Source: Kitasatospora sp. NBC_00240 (GTDB lineage Bacteria > Actinomycetota > Actinomycetes > Streptomycetales > Streptomycetaceae). Taken from it: a stretch of DNA of 64,000 nucleotides. The translations under genes and the position numbers were made by a program. The notes under the pieces are model-generated. The model was not told the DNA's origin. It ran no database searches and saw nothing but the letters and a program-made list of their open reading frames with translations. Positions 49,179 through 57,915 of the stretch are shown here, piece after piece; position 1 is the first letter of the stretch; every line of letters starts with the position of its first letter. The stretch spans positions 9,319,458-9,383,457 of the forward strand of contig NZ_JAPEMU010000001.1 of assembly GCF_026342405.1 (NCBI RefSeq), in the 5' to 3' direction.

Positions 49179-49619
49179 CTACTCGCCCTCCAGTGCCGCC
49201 ACCAGCTGCGGCAGGTTGCCGCCGGCCGTCGCGAGGGCCAGGTGGTCGTGGTAGTCCCGGCTGTGGACGATCAGGCCGTCGCGCACCCGCAGCACCTGGA
49301 TGTTTGCGGCCTCGAAGGCCCGCCCGCTCTCCCGGTGGTGCACCTGGTAGTCCCACTCGGCGACGACCACCTCCGGGTCGTCGGTCTCCCGGACCACCAC
49401 GTTCCTCGCGGTCAGATCCAGCGGCGAGTGCGCGGCGACCTCCGCGAACCGCGCCCGCAGCACGGCCCGCCCCTCCAGCCGGCGCGGCCCCACCGGCTGG
49501 AAGACGGTCTCCACCACCGCGTCCTCGGCATAGAGTTCGGCCAGTTCGGCGAACCGTCCCGCGGTGATGCCCGCGAGCAGCTCCAGGAAGACCTCGCGCG
49601 ACGACAGCGTTTCGGACAT
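49179..49619 (-). CDS. NTF2-like (SnoaL-type) protein
   Basis: A 146-aa alpha+beta cone protein: I-T-A-G-R-F-A-E-L-A-E-L-Y-A-E-D-A-V-V-E, then V-A-E-W-D-Y-Q-V-H-H and I-Q-V-L-R-V-R-D-G-L-I-V-H-S-R-D-Y-H-D. Members include polyketide cyclases, isomerases and stress proteins. The final Y-H-D and E-W-D residues are typical of the pocket. CGGAGG precedes ATG 49619. It is divergent from a TetR gene, with ACCGG/CCGGT repeats in between, so TetR control is likely. Confidence 0.85.
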   Translation of the reverse strand: MSETLSSREVFLELLAGITAGRFAELAELYAEDAVVETVFQPVGPRRLEGRAVLRARFAEVAAHSPLDLTARNVVVRETDDPEVVVAEWDYQVHHRESGRAFEAANIQVLRVRDGLIVHSRDYHDHLALATAGGNLPQLVAALEGE

Positions 49620-49648
49620 GATCAACCTCCGGCAGGATCGTCACCAGA

Positions 49649-49696
49649 ACCGGACTGGCGACTCCGGTAAGAACGATACGGACCGGCGAATCCGGT
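49649..49696. promoter_or_regulatory. candidate TetR operators
   Basis: ACCGG-N10-CCGGT (49649-49668) and ACCGG-CGAAT-CCGGT (49682-49696) lie in the 123-bp gap between the divergent NTF2-like and TetR genes. Confidence 0.55.
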
Positions 49697-49742
49697 TGTC
49701 CAGGGCGGCCCTCCGGCCGCCGACCGTGAAGGGAAGACAGGC

Positions 49743-50315
49743 ATGACCGGCGACCGACAACGCCCGCTGCGCGCGGACGCGGCCCGCAACCGGGCCAGAC
49801 TGCTGGACATCGCCACCCAGGAGTTCACCACCCGGGGCGTCGCCGTCACCACCGAGGAGATCGCCCGGGCCGCCGGGGTCGGGGTCGGCACGCTCTTCCG
49901 GCACTTCCCGACCAAAGAGGCCCTGCTGGAGGCGGTGATGGTGAGCAGGCTGGAGACACTGGCGGCCCGCACCACACGGCTGGCCGCCGAATCCCGGCCC
50001 GCCGACGCCTTCTTCGACTGCTTCCGCCTGGTGGTCGAACAGTCCGCGGGCAAGGACGAGTTCACCCGGGCACTCGCCGCGGCCGGCATGGACGCGCACT
50101 CCGCCCTGCGGGAGTCGAGCACGGTGATCAAGGAACAGCTGACCGAACTGCTGGCCGGGGCACAACGGGCCGCAGCGGTCCGCCCCGACCTGGGCCTGCC
50201 CGAACTGATCGCCCTGCTGACCGGCACGACCAAGGCGATGGAACAGCTCGCAGCGGACCCGGCGGCCCGGGAGCGGATCCTCGAGGTCGTCCTCGACGGG
50301 CTGCGCCCCCGCTGA
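49743..50315 (+). CDS. TetR-family repressor
   Basis: A 190-aa protein. HTH at about residues 14-60: N-R-A-R-L-L-D-I-A-T-Q-E-F-T-T-R-G, T-T-E-E-I-A-R-A-A-G-V-G-V-G-T-L-F-R-H-F-P-T-K-E-A-L-L. The helical ligand domain ends T-K-A-M-E-Q-L-A. It is divergent from the NTF2-like gene, with inverted repeats in the gap, and probably represses it. Confidence 0.92.
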   Translation: MTGDRQRPLRADAARNRARLLDIATQEFTTRGVAVTTEEIARAAGVGVGTLFRHFPTKEALLEAVMVSRLETLAARTTRLAAESRPADAFFDCFRLVVEQSAGKDEFTRALAAAGMDAHSALRESSTVIKEQLTELLAGAQRAAAVRPDLGLPELIALLTGTTKAMEQLAADPAARERILEVVLDGLRPR

Positions 50316-50416
50316 CCGGTCGTCCCGTCCCATCCTCCCGAAGGCGGGTTCCGCGCCGGGCGCCCCCGCACACGCCGGGATGCCGGTGCCGGCACCCGGG
50401 GCGGCGCCGGCGCCTC

Positions 50417-50656
50417 GCGTACGGCGCCTGAGCGTACGGCGCCTGAGCGTACGGCGCCTGAGCGTACGGCGCCTGAGCGTACGGCGCCTGAGCGTACGGC
50501 GCCTGAGCGTACGGCGCCTGAGCGTACGGCGCCTGAGCGTACGGCGCCTGAGCGTACGGCGCCTGAGCGTACGGCGCCTGAGCGTACGGCGCCTGAGCGT
50601 ACGGCGCCTGAGCGTACGGCGCCTGAGCGTACGGCGCCTGAGCGCCCGGCGCCTGA
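50417..50656. repeat. 15-bp minisatellite, 15 exact copies plus one variant
   Basis: The unit GCGTACGGCGCCTGA is repeated 15 times without change (50417-50641), then once as GCGCCCGGCGCCTGA. Each unit holds two 6-bp palindromes, CGTACG and GGCGCC. It lies between the TetR gene and the oxidoreductase gene. Minus-strand frames through it read Y-A-Q-A-P repeats but have no ribosome site. Confidence 0.95.
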
Positions 50657-50902
50657 GCGCCCGTCACCGAAGCGCCCGCTGTCCGCGCCCGCCGTCCGTC
50701 CCGCCGTCCGTGCCCGCCGGCGGGCGCGCGGGGCACATCCGTGGGAGCGGTGGGGCTTGTCTGGTGGAAGCGCCGGACGGGGTGAGGGATCCGATTTCCC
50801 GCACGAAGGCGTAACACCGGGACGGTGGGGGGCAATTCGGAAGAAGTGATGGTCCGGGGCGCTGCATACATTCGAGTCACGACCTTCGGAGGGAAAAAGA
50901 AG
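50657..50902. other. promoter region of the oxidoreductase
   Basis: About 245 bases with no gene. The last 90 bases are less GC-rich (GCTGCATACATTCGAG), as expected for a promoter, but no clear operator is seen. Confidence 0.4.
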
Positions 50903-51874
50903 ATGCGTGCTGTTGTGGTGAACGGGACCGGCGGTCCTGGGGCTTTGGTGTCGACAGACCGGGACGTCCCGACTCCCGGCCCGGGCGAGGTACTGATCGA
51001 CGTGGCGGCGATCGGCGTGAATTACCACGATCTCTACGAGCGGAGCGGACTTTATCCACGACCCGTTCCGTTCGTGCCCGGACTGGAGTGTGCGGGAGTG
51101 GTGGCCGCCCTGGGCGCCGGTGTCGACGGCGTCGCGGTGGGGGACCTGGTCGTCACGATGGAGGTGTCGGCACCGGGCGCCTACGCGCAGCACGTCGTGG
51201 CACCCGCCGAACGCGTCGTGGCGGTGCCCGCCGGACTGAGCGCCGAGCAGGCCGCCGGGGTGTTCCTGCAGGGCCTCGCCGTCCACTACCTGACCCGGGA
51301 CAGCCACCCGGTGCGCGCGGGCGAGACGGCCCTGGTGCACGCCGCCGCCGGCGGCGTGGGCCTCCTGCTGACCCAGGTGCTGCGACTGCTGGGCGCCCGC
51401 GTGATCGGCACGGTCTCCAACGCGGCCAAGGAGGAGGCGGTCCGCAAGGCGGGCGCGCAGGAGGTCATCCGCTACACCGAGGTCGACTTCGTCGCGGAGG
51501 TGGCCCGGCTGACCCAGGGCCGCGGCGTGGACGTGGTCTACGACGGTGTCGGGGTCGCCACCTTCGACGGCAGCGTGGCGTCCCTGCGCATCGGCGGCAC
51601 CCTGGCACTCTACGGACAGCCCAGCGGCGTGGTCCCCCCGCTGGACATGGGGCCGGGCGCGCGGGGCTCGATCCGGCTGATCCGCCCCACCCTGCCCGAC
51701 TTCATCACCACCCGCGAGGAACTGCTCACCCGCGCCCAGGAGGTGTTCTCCTGGGTGCACACGGACGGCGTGACCGTCCCGATCGGCGCCACCTACCCGC
51801 TGGCGCAGGCCGCCACCGCGCACGCCGACCTCGAGGAGCGCCGCTCGATCGGCAAGCTGCTGCTGATCCCCTGA
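50903..51874 (+). CDS. quinone oxidoreductase (MDR family)
   Basis: A 323-aa NADPH-dependent reductase: V-P-T-P-G-P-G-E-V-L-I-D-V-A-A-I-G-V-N-Y-H-D, then P-G-L-E-C-A-G-V-V-A-A-L-G, and the nucleotide loop V-H-A-A-A-G-G-V-G-L-L-L (about 145-156). The Y-H-D-L-Y segment and absence of structural-zinc cysteines fit the Qor subfamily. GGAGGG lies 10 bases before ATG 50903. It is the second quinone-reductase-like gene of the window (see 9123), not closely alike in sequence. Confidence 0.9.
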   Translation: MRAVVVNGTGGPGALVSTDRDVPTPGPGEVLIDVAAIGVNYHDLYERSGLYPRPVPFVPGLECAGVVAALGAGVDGVAVGDLVVTMEVSAPGAYAQHVVAPAERVVAVPAGLSAEQAAGVFLQGLAVHYLTRDSHPVRAGETALVHAAAGGVGLLLTQVLRLLGARVIGTVSNAAKEEAVRKAGAQEVIRYTEVDFVAEVARLTQGRGVDVVYDGVGVATFDGSVASLRIGGTLALYGQPSGVVPPLDMGPGARGSIRLIRPTLPDFITTREELLTRAQEVFSWVHTDGVTVPIGATYPLAQAATAHADLEERRSIGKLLLIP

Positions 51875-51919
51875 CCGGGCACCGCCCCCGTCGGCTGCGC
51901 CCCCGCCGCGGCGCCCGGC

Positions 51920-52330
51920 TCAGGGGGTGGGGGCGGGGTCCTTGTGCGGCACCTGGGGGAGCCAGCTGACGGCGTCGTCGCGAAAGTGCTGGTTCTCCGG
52001 CACGAGGGCGTGCCGGTCGAGGCTCATCAGGGTGACGAAGACCGCGTCCGAGCCGTCGTCCAGTGCGCACAGCCGGCTTCCGCAGGTGGGGCAGAACCCG
52101 CGTCCGGCACCGGGGAACTCCGCGTACCAGGTGGGTTCGCCGCCCTCGCCGTCCCAGCTGAAGCCCTTCAGGGGGAACCCCACCCAGGTCATCATCGGGC
52201 CGCCGGAGAGCTTCTTGCAGTGGTCGCAGCTGCACACATGGGGGTAGAAGGGCGCGCCGGTGGCGGTGAACCTGATCCCCCCGCAGAGGCAGCCGCCGGT
52301 GTGGGTCTGCTGCTGGTCGGTGTCGCTCAT
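51920..52330 (-). CDS. GFA-family zinc protein
   Basis: A 136-aa protein with the two zinc sites of the glutathione-dependent formaldehyde-activating (Gfa) fold: G-G-C-L-C-G-G-I-R-F (C14, C16), C-S-C-D-H-C-K-K-L-S-G (C33, C35, C38) and F-C-P-T-C-G-S-R-L. Formaldehyde activation is proven only for a few members; most bind unknown thiol or aldehyde adducts. ATG 52330 gives the usual short lead. It is convergent with the quinone oxidoreductase. Confidence 0.88.
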   Translation of the reverse strand: MSDTDQQQTHTGGCLCGGIRFTATGAPFYPHVCSCDHCKKLSGGPMMTWVGFPLKGFSWDGEGGEPTWYAEFPGAGRGFCPTCGSRLCALDDGSDAVFVTLMSLDRHALVPENQHFRDDAVSWLPQVPHKDPAPTP

Positions 52331-52737
52331 CGGTGTGTCCCCCCGGGACCTGGCTCGGTTGTGTGCCCAGCAATATGTCATGCGCCCGGCGGGCGCACCA
52401 CCGCGGCACGCGGACCGCGGGAGCGCCGCACGGAGCGGGACGGGTCCGCGCCGTGGCCCGCGGCCGGGGCCGGCGGACGTCCGGGCCGGGTGGACCAACC
52501 ACCCTGCCCGGTACGGTCCTTCGGTCCCGGCCGGCCGGGACCCGGCGGCCGGGGTGCTGCGGGACGGGGAACGGGCGCGGCGCGGCCTTGGACAGGTGCG
52601 GGTGCGCCGCGTTCACCCGTTCGTGGCCCGCCGCCCCGCTGCCCCGCCGCCGCCCCGCCGGTGCGCCGCGCACCCACCCTGACGGGGAGGTCGGTGTCGG
52701 TGCGCGGTGGTGCGCGGTGGTGCGTGGTGGTGCGGGG
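52331..52737. other. intergenic region
   Basis: About 400 bases with Pro/Arg-coding noise in all frames and a GGTGCGCGGTGGTGCG short repeat at about 52698-52735. No gene is seen. Confidence 0.45.
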
Positions 52738-53454
52738 TCAGAAGGTGCGTTCGGCGACCCGCACGCGCTTGACGTCCAGCAGGGCGGTGCGCAGCGAGGC
52801 GATCGGGAAGGGCGCGCCGGGGGCCTCGAAGCGGTCCTCGAAGGCGGTGTTCTGGTCGGCCATGTAGAGCCAGGTGTAGGCGGTGGTCTCGGGCTCGAAG
52901 CGCCAGCTGTCGGCGAGCGGGCCGGTGTCGAGGGTGTCGAAGCCGATCCGGTCGACGAGGGCCGCGGCGGCGGTGTTGGCCGCGGCGTGGTCGCCGGCGA
53001 TGGGCAGGGCGGTGCGATCGGGGGCGCCGCTGGGGCGGGCGAGCTGGGTGATGTGGTGGGCGAGGATGTTGCCGAACGCCTTCACCAGGTGCGCGCCCTC
53101 CAGGTGCTGCTGCACCAGTTCGCTGGTGGTCAGCTTCTCGGAGTCCAGCTCGGGGATCCGGCCGTCGCGGATCGGGTAGTAGTTGCTGGTGTCGAGCACG
53201 GTGTGGCCGCGCAGCGGCGCGGCCGGGACGCTGCGGTAGGCGAGGATCGGCACGGCCAGCACGATGAGGTCGGCGTCCTGGGCGATCTGCTCGACGGTGC
53301 CGGCGCCGGCCAGCGGGCCGAGCTCGCTGACGAGCGCGGTGAGGGTCTCGGGGCCGCGGGAGTTGGCGATCGCGACCTTGACGTCCGCGGCGACCGCGAG
53401 CCTCGCGATGGCCGTACCCATGCTTCCGCTGCCGATGATTCCAAGGGTGGGCAT
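52738..53454 (-). CDS. F420H2:NADP-oxidoreductase-like protein
   Basis: A 238-aa Rossmann protein: T-L-G-I-I-G-S-G-S-M-G-T-A-I-A-R-L-A at the start binds the dinucleotide; then I-A-N-S-R-G-P-E-T-L, V-L-A-V-P-I and D-T-S-N-Y-Y-P. It resembles NADPH-dependent F420 reductases and related NAD(P)-binding oxidoreductases of actinomycetes. True F420 use cannot be told from sequence. It lies downstream of a flavin monooxygenase-like gene on the same strand, so it may supply reduced cofactor to it, although a terminator and 326 bp separate them. Confidence 0.8.
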   Translation of the reverse strand: MPTLGIIGSGSMGTAIARLAVAADVKVAIANSRGPETLTALVSELGPLAGAGTVEQIAQDADLIVLAVPILAYRSVPAAPLRGHTVLDTSNYYPIRDGRIPELDSEKLTTSELVQQHLEGAHLVKAFGNILAHHITQLARPSGAPDRTALPIAGDHAAANTAAAALVDRIGFDTLDTGPLADSWRFEPETTAYTWLYMADQNTAFEDRFEAPGAPFPIASLRTALLDVKRVRVAERTF

Positions 53455-53638
53455 GTCTCGGTTCCTTTTCGTGGGTTGGGACTTGTGGTCATTGGGGTGC
53501 CGGCGGGCGGCCCGTCGTGCGGGCGGCCGTGCGGGCGGCCGGGACGACGGATCGGGGCGACGCCCGCCGGCCGCCGGCCGCCGGCCGGCGGCCGGGGCCG
53601 GGGCAGGCGGGGCCGGGGCGGCCGGGGGCGCGGTCCGG

Positions 53639-53666
53639 CGGTGGCGGTGGCCGGGCACCGCCACCG
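53639..53666. terminator. terminator after the monooxygenase-like gene
   Basis: CGGTGGCGGTG and CACCGCCACCG form a perfect 11-bp stem with a 6-nt loop. Next to it lies a run of CCGGCCG repeats (about 53560-53600). Confidence 0.7.
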
Positions 53667-53780
53667 CCCCGGCCACCGTCGAAAGCCGGCCACCGCCCCC
53701 GGCCCGGGTCCCGAACTCCGGTCACCGGCACCGGAATTACGAGGTGCGGTGCCCGGACGCCGGGCCCGGCCGGCCGGTGC

Positions 53781-54965
53781 TCAGATGTAGTAGGTGTTGG
53801 GCTCCAGCCCGCACAGGACGCGGCCGTAGGTCTCGGCGTTGACGTCGGGGTTCATCATGGCGTGCAGGTTGAAGGTCTGGAGGTCGCCGACCATGCGCTG
53901 CAACGGGACCTTGGTGTAGGCGGAGGAGCCGCCGCTGGAGCCGGCCAGGATCTGCGCGGCCTCCAGGGTGAGGCGGGCGGCTGCGCCCTCGTCGGCGCGG
54001 CTGCGGGCGCGTTCGGTCATCTCCCAGCTGTCGCCGGAGGCGCACTTGGCGTCGACGAGGGCGGCCAGGCGCTGGGCGTGGAACTGGGCCTCGTCGATCT
54101 TCATGGCGGCTTCGGCGACCCGCAGGTGGGTGACCGGGGCCTCGCTCTGGCTGGGGTACTCGGTGTAGGCGATCTTGCGTCCGGGCAGCCGCTCGAAGAA
54201 GGCGTCCTGGACGGCGTGGGCCAGGCCGACCGCGACGCCGACGGTGGTGGCGGCGCCGACCACGATGAACGGGGCGCGGTACATCGGGGTGTCGGCGTTG
54301 AGCTTGGAGACGGACTGGCCGCCGAGGACGGCGGGCGCGGGCAGGACGCGCTCCTGGGGGATGAACACGTCCTTGGCGGTGGTGGTGACGCTGCCGGTGC
54401 CGCGCAGGCCGCTGGTGTGCCAGTCGTCGACGATCTCCAGCTCCGCCATCGGGACGGGCGCCATCACGGGGTAGGGCTGCCCGGCCGGGTCGAGGAAGAT
54501 CGCCGCGCTCTGCTGCCACTGGCTGCTCAGGGCGCCGCTGATGAACGGCCAGGAGCCGTTGACCAGGATGCCGCCGGGGACGGGGACGGCCGTCGCGGTG
54601 CCCGGTCCGATGGTGGCGCAGACCCGCACGTCGGGGTCGGCGAACACCTCGTCCTGGACCTCGTCGGGGAACAGGCCCAGGCCCCAGCCGGCGATCAGGG
54701 AGCTGGCCAGCACCCAGCCGGCGGACCCGTCGGCGCGGGCGACCTCGGTGACCACGTCGACCATGGTCCGCGCGTCGGCCTCGTACCCGCCGTAGCGCAG
54801 CGGGATCCGCATCCGGAACAGGCCGGCCCCGCTCAGGGCCTCGACCGTCTCCTCGTGCAGCCGGCGGTTCTCCGCCGACCACGCGGCGTGGGAGCGCAGC
54901 ACGGGCGCTGTCTCCGACACCCGCCGCAGCAGGTCGTCCCGGGACGGGACGGCGAAAGTGGACAT
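53781..54965 (-). CDS. acyl-CoA-dehydrogenase-like flavin monooxygenase
   Basis: A 394-aa protein of the acyl-CoA dehydrogenase fold, HpaB/HsaA-like branch. It has helical N-domain R-M-R-I-P-L-R-Y-G-G-Y, then G-S-A-G-W-V-L-A, N-G-S-W-P-F-I-S-G and D-D-W-H-T-S-G-L-R-G-T-G-S. The last motif is typical of two-component monooxygenases that bind reduced flavin. The Glu base of dehydrogenases is not visible at its usual place. It probably hydroxylates an aromatic or polyketide substrate and would need a flavin reductase partner. The end N-T-Y-Y-I is family-like. Confidence 0.85.
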   Translation of the reverse strand: MSTFAVPSRDDLLRRVSETAPVLRSHAAWSAENRRLHEETVEALSGAGLFRMRIPLRYGGYEADARTMVDVVTEVARADGSAGWVLASSLIAGWGLGLFPDEVQDEVFADPDVRVCATIGPGTATAVPVPGGILVNGSWPFISGALSSQWQQSAAIFLDPAGQPYPVMAPVPMAELEIVDDWHTSGLRGTGSVTTTAKDVFIPQERVLPAPAVLGGQSVSKLNADTPMYRAPFIVVGAATTVGVAVGLAHAVQDAFFERLPGRKIAYTEYPSQSEAPVTHLRVAEAAMKIDEAQFHAQRLAALVDAKCASGDSWEMTERARSRADEGAAARLTLEAAQILAGSSGGSSAYTKVPLQRMVGDLQTFNLHAMMNPDVNAETYGRVLCGLEPNTYYI

Positions 54966-55374
54966 GCCTTCTCCTTGGCTGGATCTACTGGATTTAGCCG
55001 GAACAACTGGATCTGTCGGAATCCGCTGATCACGCCCCCCGCCACCGCGCCGGCACCCGGGCCGCGCCGCCCGGGCACCGGGGGCGCCCGCCCGCCGCCC
55101 GGTGCGGCCGCCCGGCCGGGAGCGGACGCGGGCATGCCGCGTCGGCGGCCGCTCGTGGCCGGGGTCGGTACGGGGTCGGTACGGGGTGTTCGGGCGGGCG
55201 CGGGCGGGCGCGGTGCGCGCTCCGGTGCGGGGCGTCCGGTCCGGGGTGTCCCGCACCGCGCCGCCGCGGTCGTGCCGTTGCCGGCTGCCGGTGGCCGTTG
55301 CCGTCACCGCCGTTGCCGCCGGTGGCGGTGGGCGGGTCGGTCCGGTGCGAGGGGCCGGGGCGGGGACGGGCGGG
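54966..55374. other. intergenic region
   Basis: About 410 bases between the epoxide hydrolase stop and the monooxygenase ATG. Near the monooxygenase it is less GC-rich, with a TCCGG/CCGGA-type motif (GGATTTAGCCGGAACAACTGGATC at about 54988-55011 in overlapping short repeats of ACTGGAT). This suggests a separate promoter. No gene is seen. Confidence 0.4.
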
Positions 55375-56322
55375 TCAGGCGAAGAACGTGTTGAACTCGT
55401 CGATCACGGCCTGCGGGGCCTCTTCGACGAAGTAGTGGCCCGCGTCGGGGACCACGACGACCCGCACGTCGCCGGCCTGGGTGGGCAGGGTGGCCTGCAT
55501 CTGGGCGGCGAAGAGGCCGTCGGCGAGGTTGGAGACCAGGCCGAGCACCGGGGCGGCGATCTTGCCGTAGGTGCCGAGGTCCACGATGTCCTGGCCGAAC
55601 GTCTGGTACCAGCCGTTGCCGCCGCGGATCCCGTCCGCGGTGTCGTAGGCGCGGGTGTAGACGGCGCGGGCCTGCTCGTCGACGGCGCCGCGGTCCAGCA
55701 GGAACCCGTCGAAGACCCAGTCCACCAGGTGGCGGGCGCGTCCGGCGAGCAGTTGCTCGGGCAGGCCGGCGACCGAGTTGAAGGCGAACCACCACGGGTG
55801 GAAGGGCATGCCCGGCGCCGGGAGCATCGGGATCTGGTAGAGCGAGGCGTCGGGGTGCAGCACGTCCAGCAGCGCGACCTTGCGGACGGCCTGCGGGTGG
55901 TTGGCCGCGAAGCTGAAGGCGACCTGCGAGCCCACGTCGTGGCCGGCGATGTCGACCTGGTCGTAGCCCAGGGCGCGGATGAACCCGTGGACGACGCCGG
56001 CCATCGTCTTCTTGTCGTATCCGCCGGCGGGCTTGTCCGAGCCGCCCATGCCGGGCAGGTCCAGCACGATCACCCGGCGGCCGGCCTCGGCGAGCGCGGG
56101 CATCACCTTGCGGAACTCCCACCAGGTCTGCGGCCAGCCGGGCAGCAGCACCAGCGGCCTGCCCTCCCCGCCGGCGACGTAGTGCAGGCGCAGGCCCTCC
56201 ACGGTGATGTGGTCGCTGCGGAAGTTCCCGGCCAGCGACTGCGCGAGCTCGGCGTCGGTGGGGACGGCCGCGCCCGTTGCCGGCGTGCCCTCCTCGGGCG
56301 TGTTCGTGGTCACTGTTCCCAT
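55375..56322 (-). CDS. alpha/beta hydrolase, epoxide-hydrolase type
   Basis: A 315-aa hydrolase. The oxyanion motif is L-P-G-W-P-Q-T-W-W-E. The nucleophile elbow is A-G-H-D-V-G-S with D129, marking epoxide hydrolases or dehalogenases rather than esterases. The catalytic histidine lies in V-P-D-A-G-H-Y-F-V. A cap domain with W-W-F-A-F-N-S follows residue 150. No signal peptide. It is upstream of the monooxygenase-like gene on the same strand, which would make a monooxygenase plus epoxide hydrolase route plausible. Confidence 0.88.
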   Translation of the reverse strand: MGTVTTNTPEEGTPATGAAVPTDAELAQSLAGNFRSDHITVEGLRLHYVAGGEGRPLVLLPGWPQTWWEFRKVMPALAEAGRRVIVLDLPGMGGSDKPAGGYDKKTMAGVVHGFIRALGYDQVDIAGHDVGSQVAFSFAANHPQAVRKVALLDVLHPDASLYQIPMLPAPGMPFHPWWFAFNSVAGLPEQLLAGRARHLVDWVFDGFLLDRGAVDEQARAVYTRAYDTADGIRGGNGWYQTFGQDIVDLGTYGKIAAPVLGLVSNLADGLFAAQMQATLPTQAGDVRVVVVPDAGHYFVEEAPQAVIDEFNTFFA

Positions 56323-56433
56323 TCCTCTTTCCTGGCGGCCGGGACATGTCTGCCGAGCCGTGCTCCGATTCGGTGCCCCGGGGATCTGTCCCGGGACGGC
56401 CGCGGGTGAACCGCCTTGTCACACCGTGACCAT

Positions 56434-56452
56434 GAGCCATCATCAGTGGCTC
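56434..56452. promoter_or_regulatory. inverted repeat upstream of the epoxide hydrolase
   Basis: GAGCCA-TCATCAG-TGGCTC, 6-bp arms, about 110 bp before the hydrolase start; possible operator. Confidence 0.4.
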
Positions 56453-57039
56453 TGACGTCCGGCCACCTCTTCCATCGTGCTCTCCTTTTCTGCCTCCGCC
56501 GCGTGTACCGGCGCCGTCCGGCCCGCACCGGAGGGGGGCAATCCGGAGGTAGTCGCCGGGCCCGCCGCGGCCCGCATACTCGCCGTGTGCCGGGTCGGGA
56601 CCGGTGCCGGGCGGGCCGGGGTGGGCCCCGCGCGGCGGCCGTCCGGCCCGGCACAACACGCCCGCCGTACAGGGACGTTCGGGGGTCCGGGCGTCCGGGA
56701 TCCGGTCCGGGATCGGGTCCGGGATCCGTCCGTCGGGGCGACGGTGCGGGCGCCGGAGGCGGCCGGGGCGGGCCGGGCGGGCGGGAGGGGGCGGGGCGCG
56801 CCGTAGGGCGGACGGGCCCCGCCCCCTCCCGCCCCGCTTCGTGCTGCCCGCGCCGCTGCCCGGCTTCGGGCGGTCGGGCGGGAGGCAGGGGCGCGGGGCG
56901 GGGCACGTAACAGGGGCGGAGGGTGCCGGACAGGGCTGCGTGAGGGCGGTGGCGGCGGCGGGGGACGGCGCCCGGAGCGGGGGCCCGGAGCGGGGGCCCG
57001 GAGCGGGGGCCCGGGGCTGGGGTTTCACCCGATCGGGGT
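56453..57039. other. gene-free region
   Basis: About 590 bases between divergent operons with GC repeats (GGAGCGGGGGCCC three times at about 56971-57010). No gene is supported. Confidence 0.5.
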
Positions 57040-57055
57040 GCAACTCTTTGGTTGC
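57040..57055. promoter_or_regulatory. candidate ArsR operator
   Basis: GCAAC-TCTTTG-GTTGC, with a further GTGCAACCAT at 57071-57080, ahead of the SRPBCC/ArsR operon. Confidence 0.5.
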
Positions 57056-57118
57056 GGATGGAGGAGGGACGTGCAACCATAAGGGTGCATTCAATGGCCG
57101 TAGCGAAGGAGTCCCCTT

Positions 57119-57565
57119 ATGAGCGCGGAACTGATCGAACGCGAAACCCTCATCGAGGCCCCCCTGGAGCGGGTCTGGTCGCTGGTGGCCCAGCCGGGCT
57201 TCTGGGTGGCCGACGAGGCGAGCCTGGCCGGCACCGTCGCCAAGGAGGGCGAGTCGATGGTGGCGAAGAACGCCGAGTACGGCTCGTTCCCGGTGCGGGT
57301 GGAGAAGGTCCAGCCGCCGACGTACGTGGCCTACCGCTGGGCCAGCGCGTTCCCCGGCGAGGAGCTGAGCGAGAACAACAGCACCCTGGTGGAGTTCACG
57401 CTGATCCCCGAGGGCGGCCACACCCGCCTGCGCGTCGTCGAGAGCGGCTTCGGGCAGCTGGCCGCCTCCGAGGAGGTGCGCGAGAAGGCGCTGAACGACA
57501 ACGCCGGCGGCTGGCCGCAGGTGCTGGGTGCCTTCAAGAAGCGCGTCGAGGAAACGTCCGTGTGA
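57119..57565 (+). CDS. SRPBCC (AHSA1-like) protein
   Basis: A 148-aa START-fold protein: E-T-L-I-E-A-P-L-E-R-V-W-S-L-V-A-Q-P-G-F-W, P-P-T-Y-V-A-Y-R-W-A-S, L-V-E-F-T-L-I-P-E-G-G-H-T-R-L-R-V-V-E-S-G-F and a final helix G-G-W-P-Q-V-L-G-A-F. The fold makes a hydrophobic ligand cavity. It is coupled by a GTGA overlap to an ArsR regulator, a very common actinobacterial pair. The SRPBCC protein may bind the signal for the regulator. Confidence 0.9.
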   Translation: MSAELIERETLIEAPLERVWSLVAQPGFWVADEASLAGTVAKEGESMVAKNAEYGSFPVRVEKVQPPTYVAYRWASAFPGEELSENNSTLVEFTLIPEGGHTRLRVVESGFGQLAASEEVREKALNDNAGGWPQVLGAFKKRVEETSV

Positions 57566-57915
57566 CGGAGGAACGCCCCGGCTCCGTCGCGGCGGTCGAC
57601 AGCGTCCTCGCGGCGCTGGCCGATCCGACACGACGTCAGCTGCTCGACCTGCTCGCCGCCCAGGGCCAGGTCACCGCGACGACGCTGGCCGAACGGCTGC
57701 CCGTCTCGCGCCAGGCGGTGGTCAAGCACCTCGCCGTCCTGGACGCGGCCGGACTGGTCGCCGGCAACCGGGTCGGACGCGAGGTGCGGTACGCGGTGCG
57801 GCCCGCGGCGCTGGACACCACGGCGCGGTGGATGTCCGCGCTGGCCGCCGACTGGGACCACCGGCTGGCGGACGTCAAACGCGTCGCCGAGGCGGCCGAA
57901 CGCGACTCCCGGTAG
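57562..57915 (+). CDS. ArsR-family regulator
   Basis: A 117-aa winged-helix protein: A-L-A-D-P-T-R-R-Q-L-L-D-L-L, then T-T-L-A-E-R-L-P-V-S-R-Q-A-V-V-K-H-L-A-V-L and G-L-V-A-G-N-R-V-G-R-E-V-R-Y. The metal-binding Cys pair of true ArsR is absent, so it senses something else. GTG 57562 overlaps the SRPBCC stop. It probably controls its own operon through the GCAAC/GTTGC repeats upstream. Confidence 0.9.
   Translation: MTEERPGSVAAVDSVLAALADPTRRQLLDLLAAQGQVTATTLAERLPVSRQAVVKHLAVLDAAGLVAGNRVGREVRYAVRPAALDTTARWMSALAADWDHRLADVKRVAEAAERDSR

Noticed and set aside
50128..50880. Minus-strand Y-A-Q-A-P repeat protein through the minisatellite
   Set aside because: The repeat is a multiple of three bases, so stop-free frames are expected. 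There is no ribosome site, and the frame overlaps the TetR gene end.
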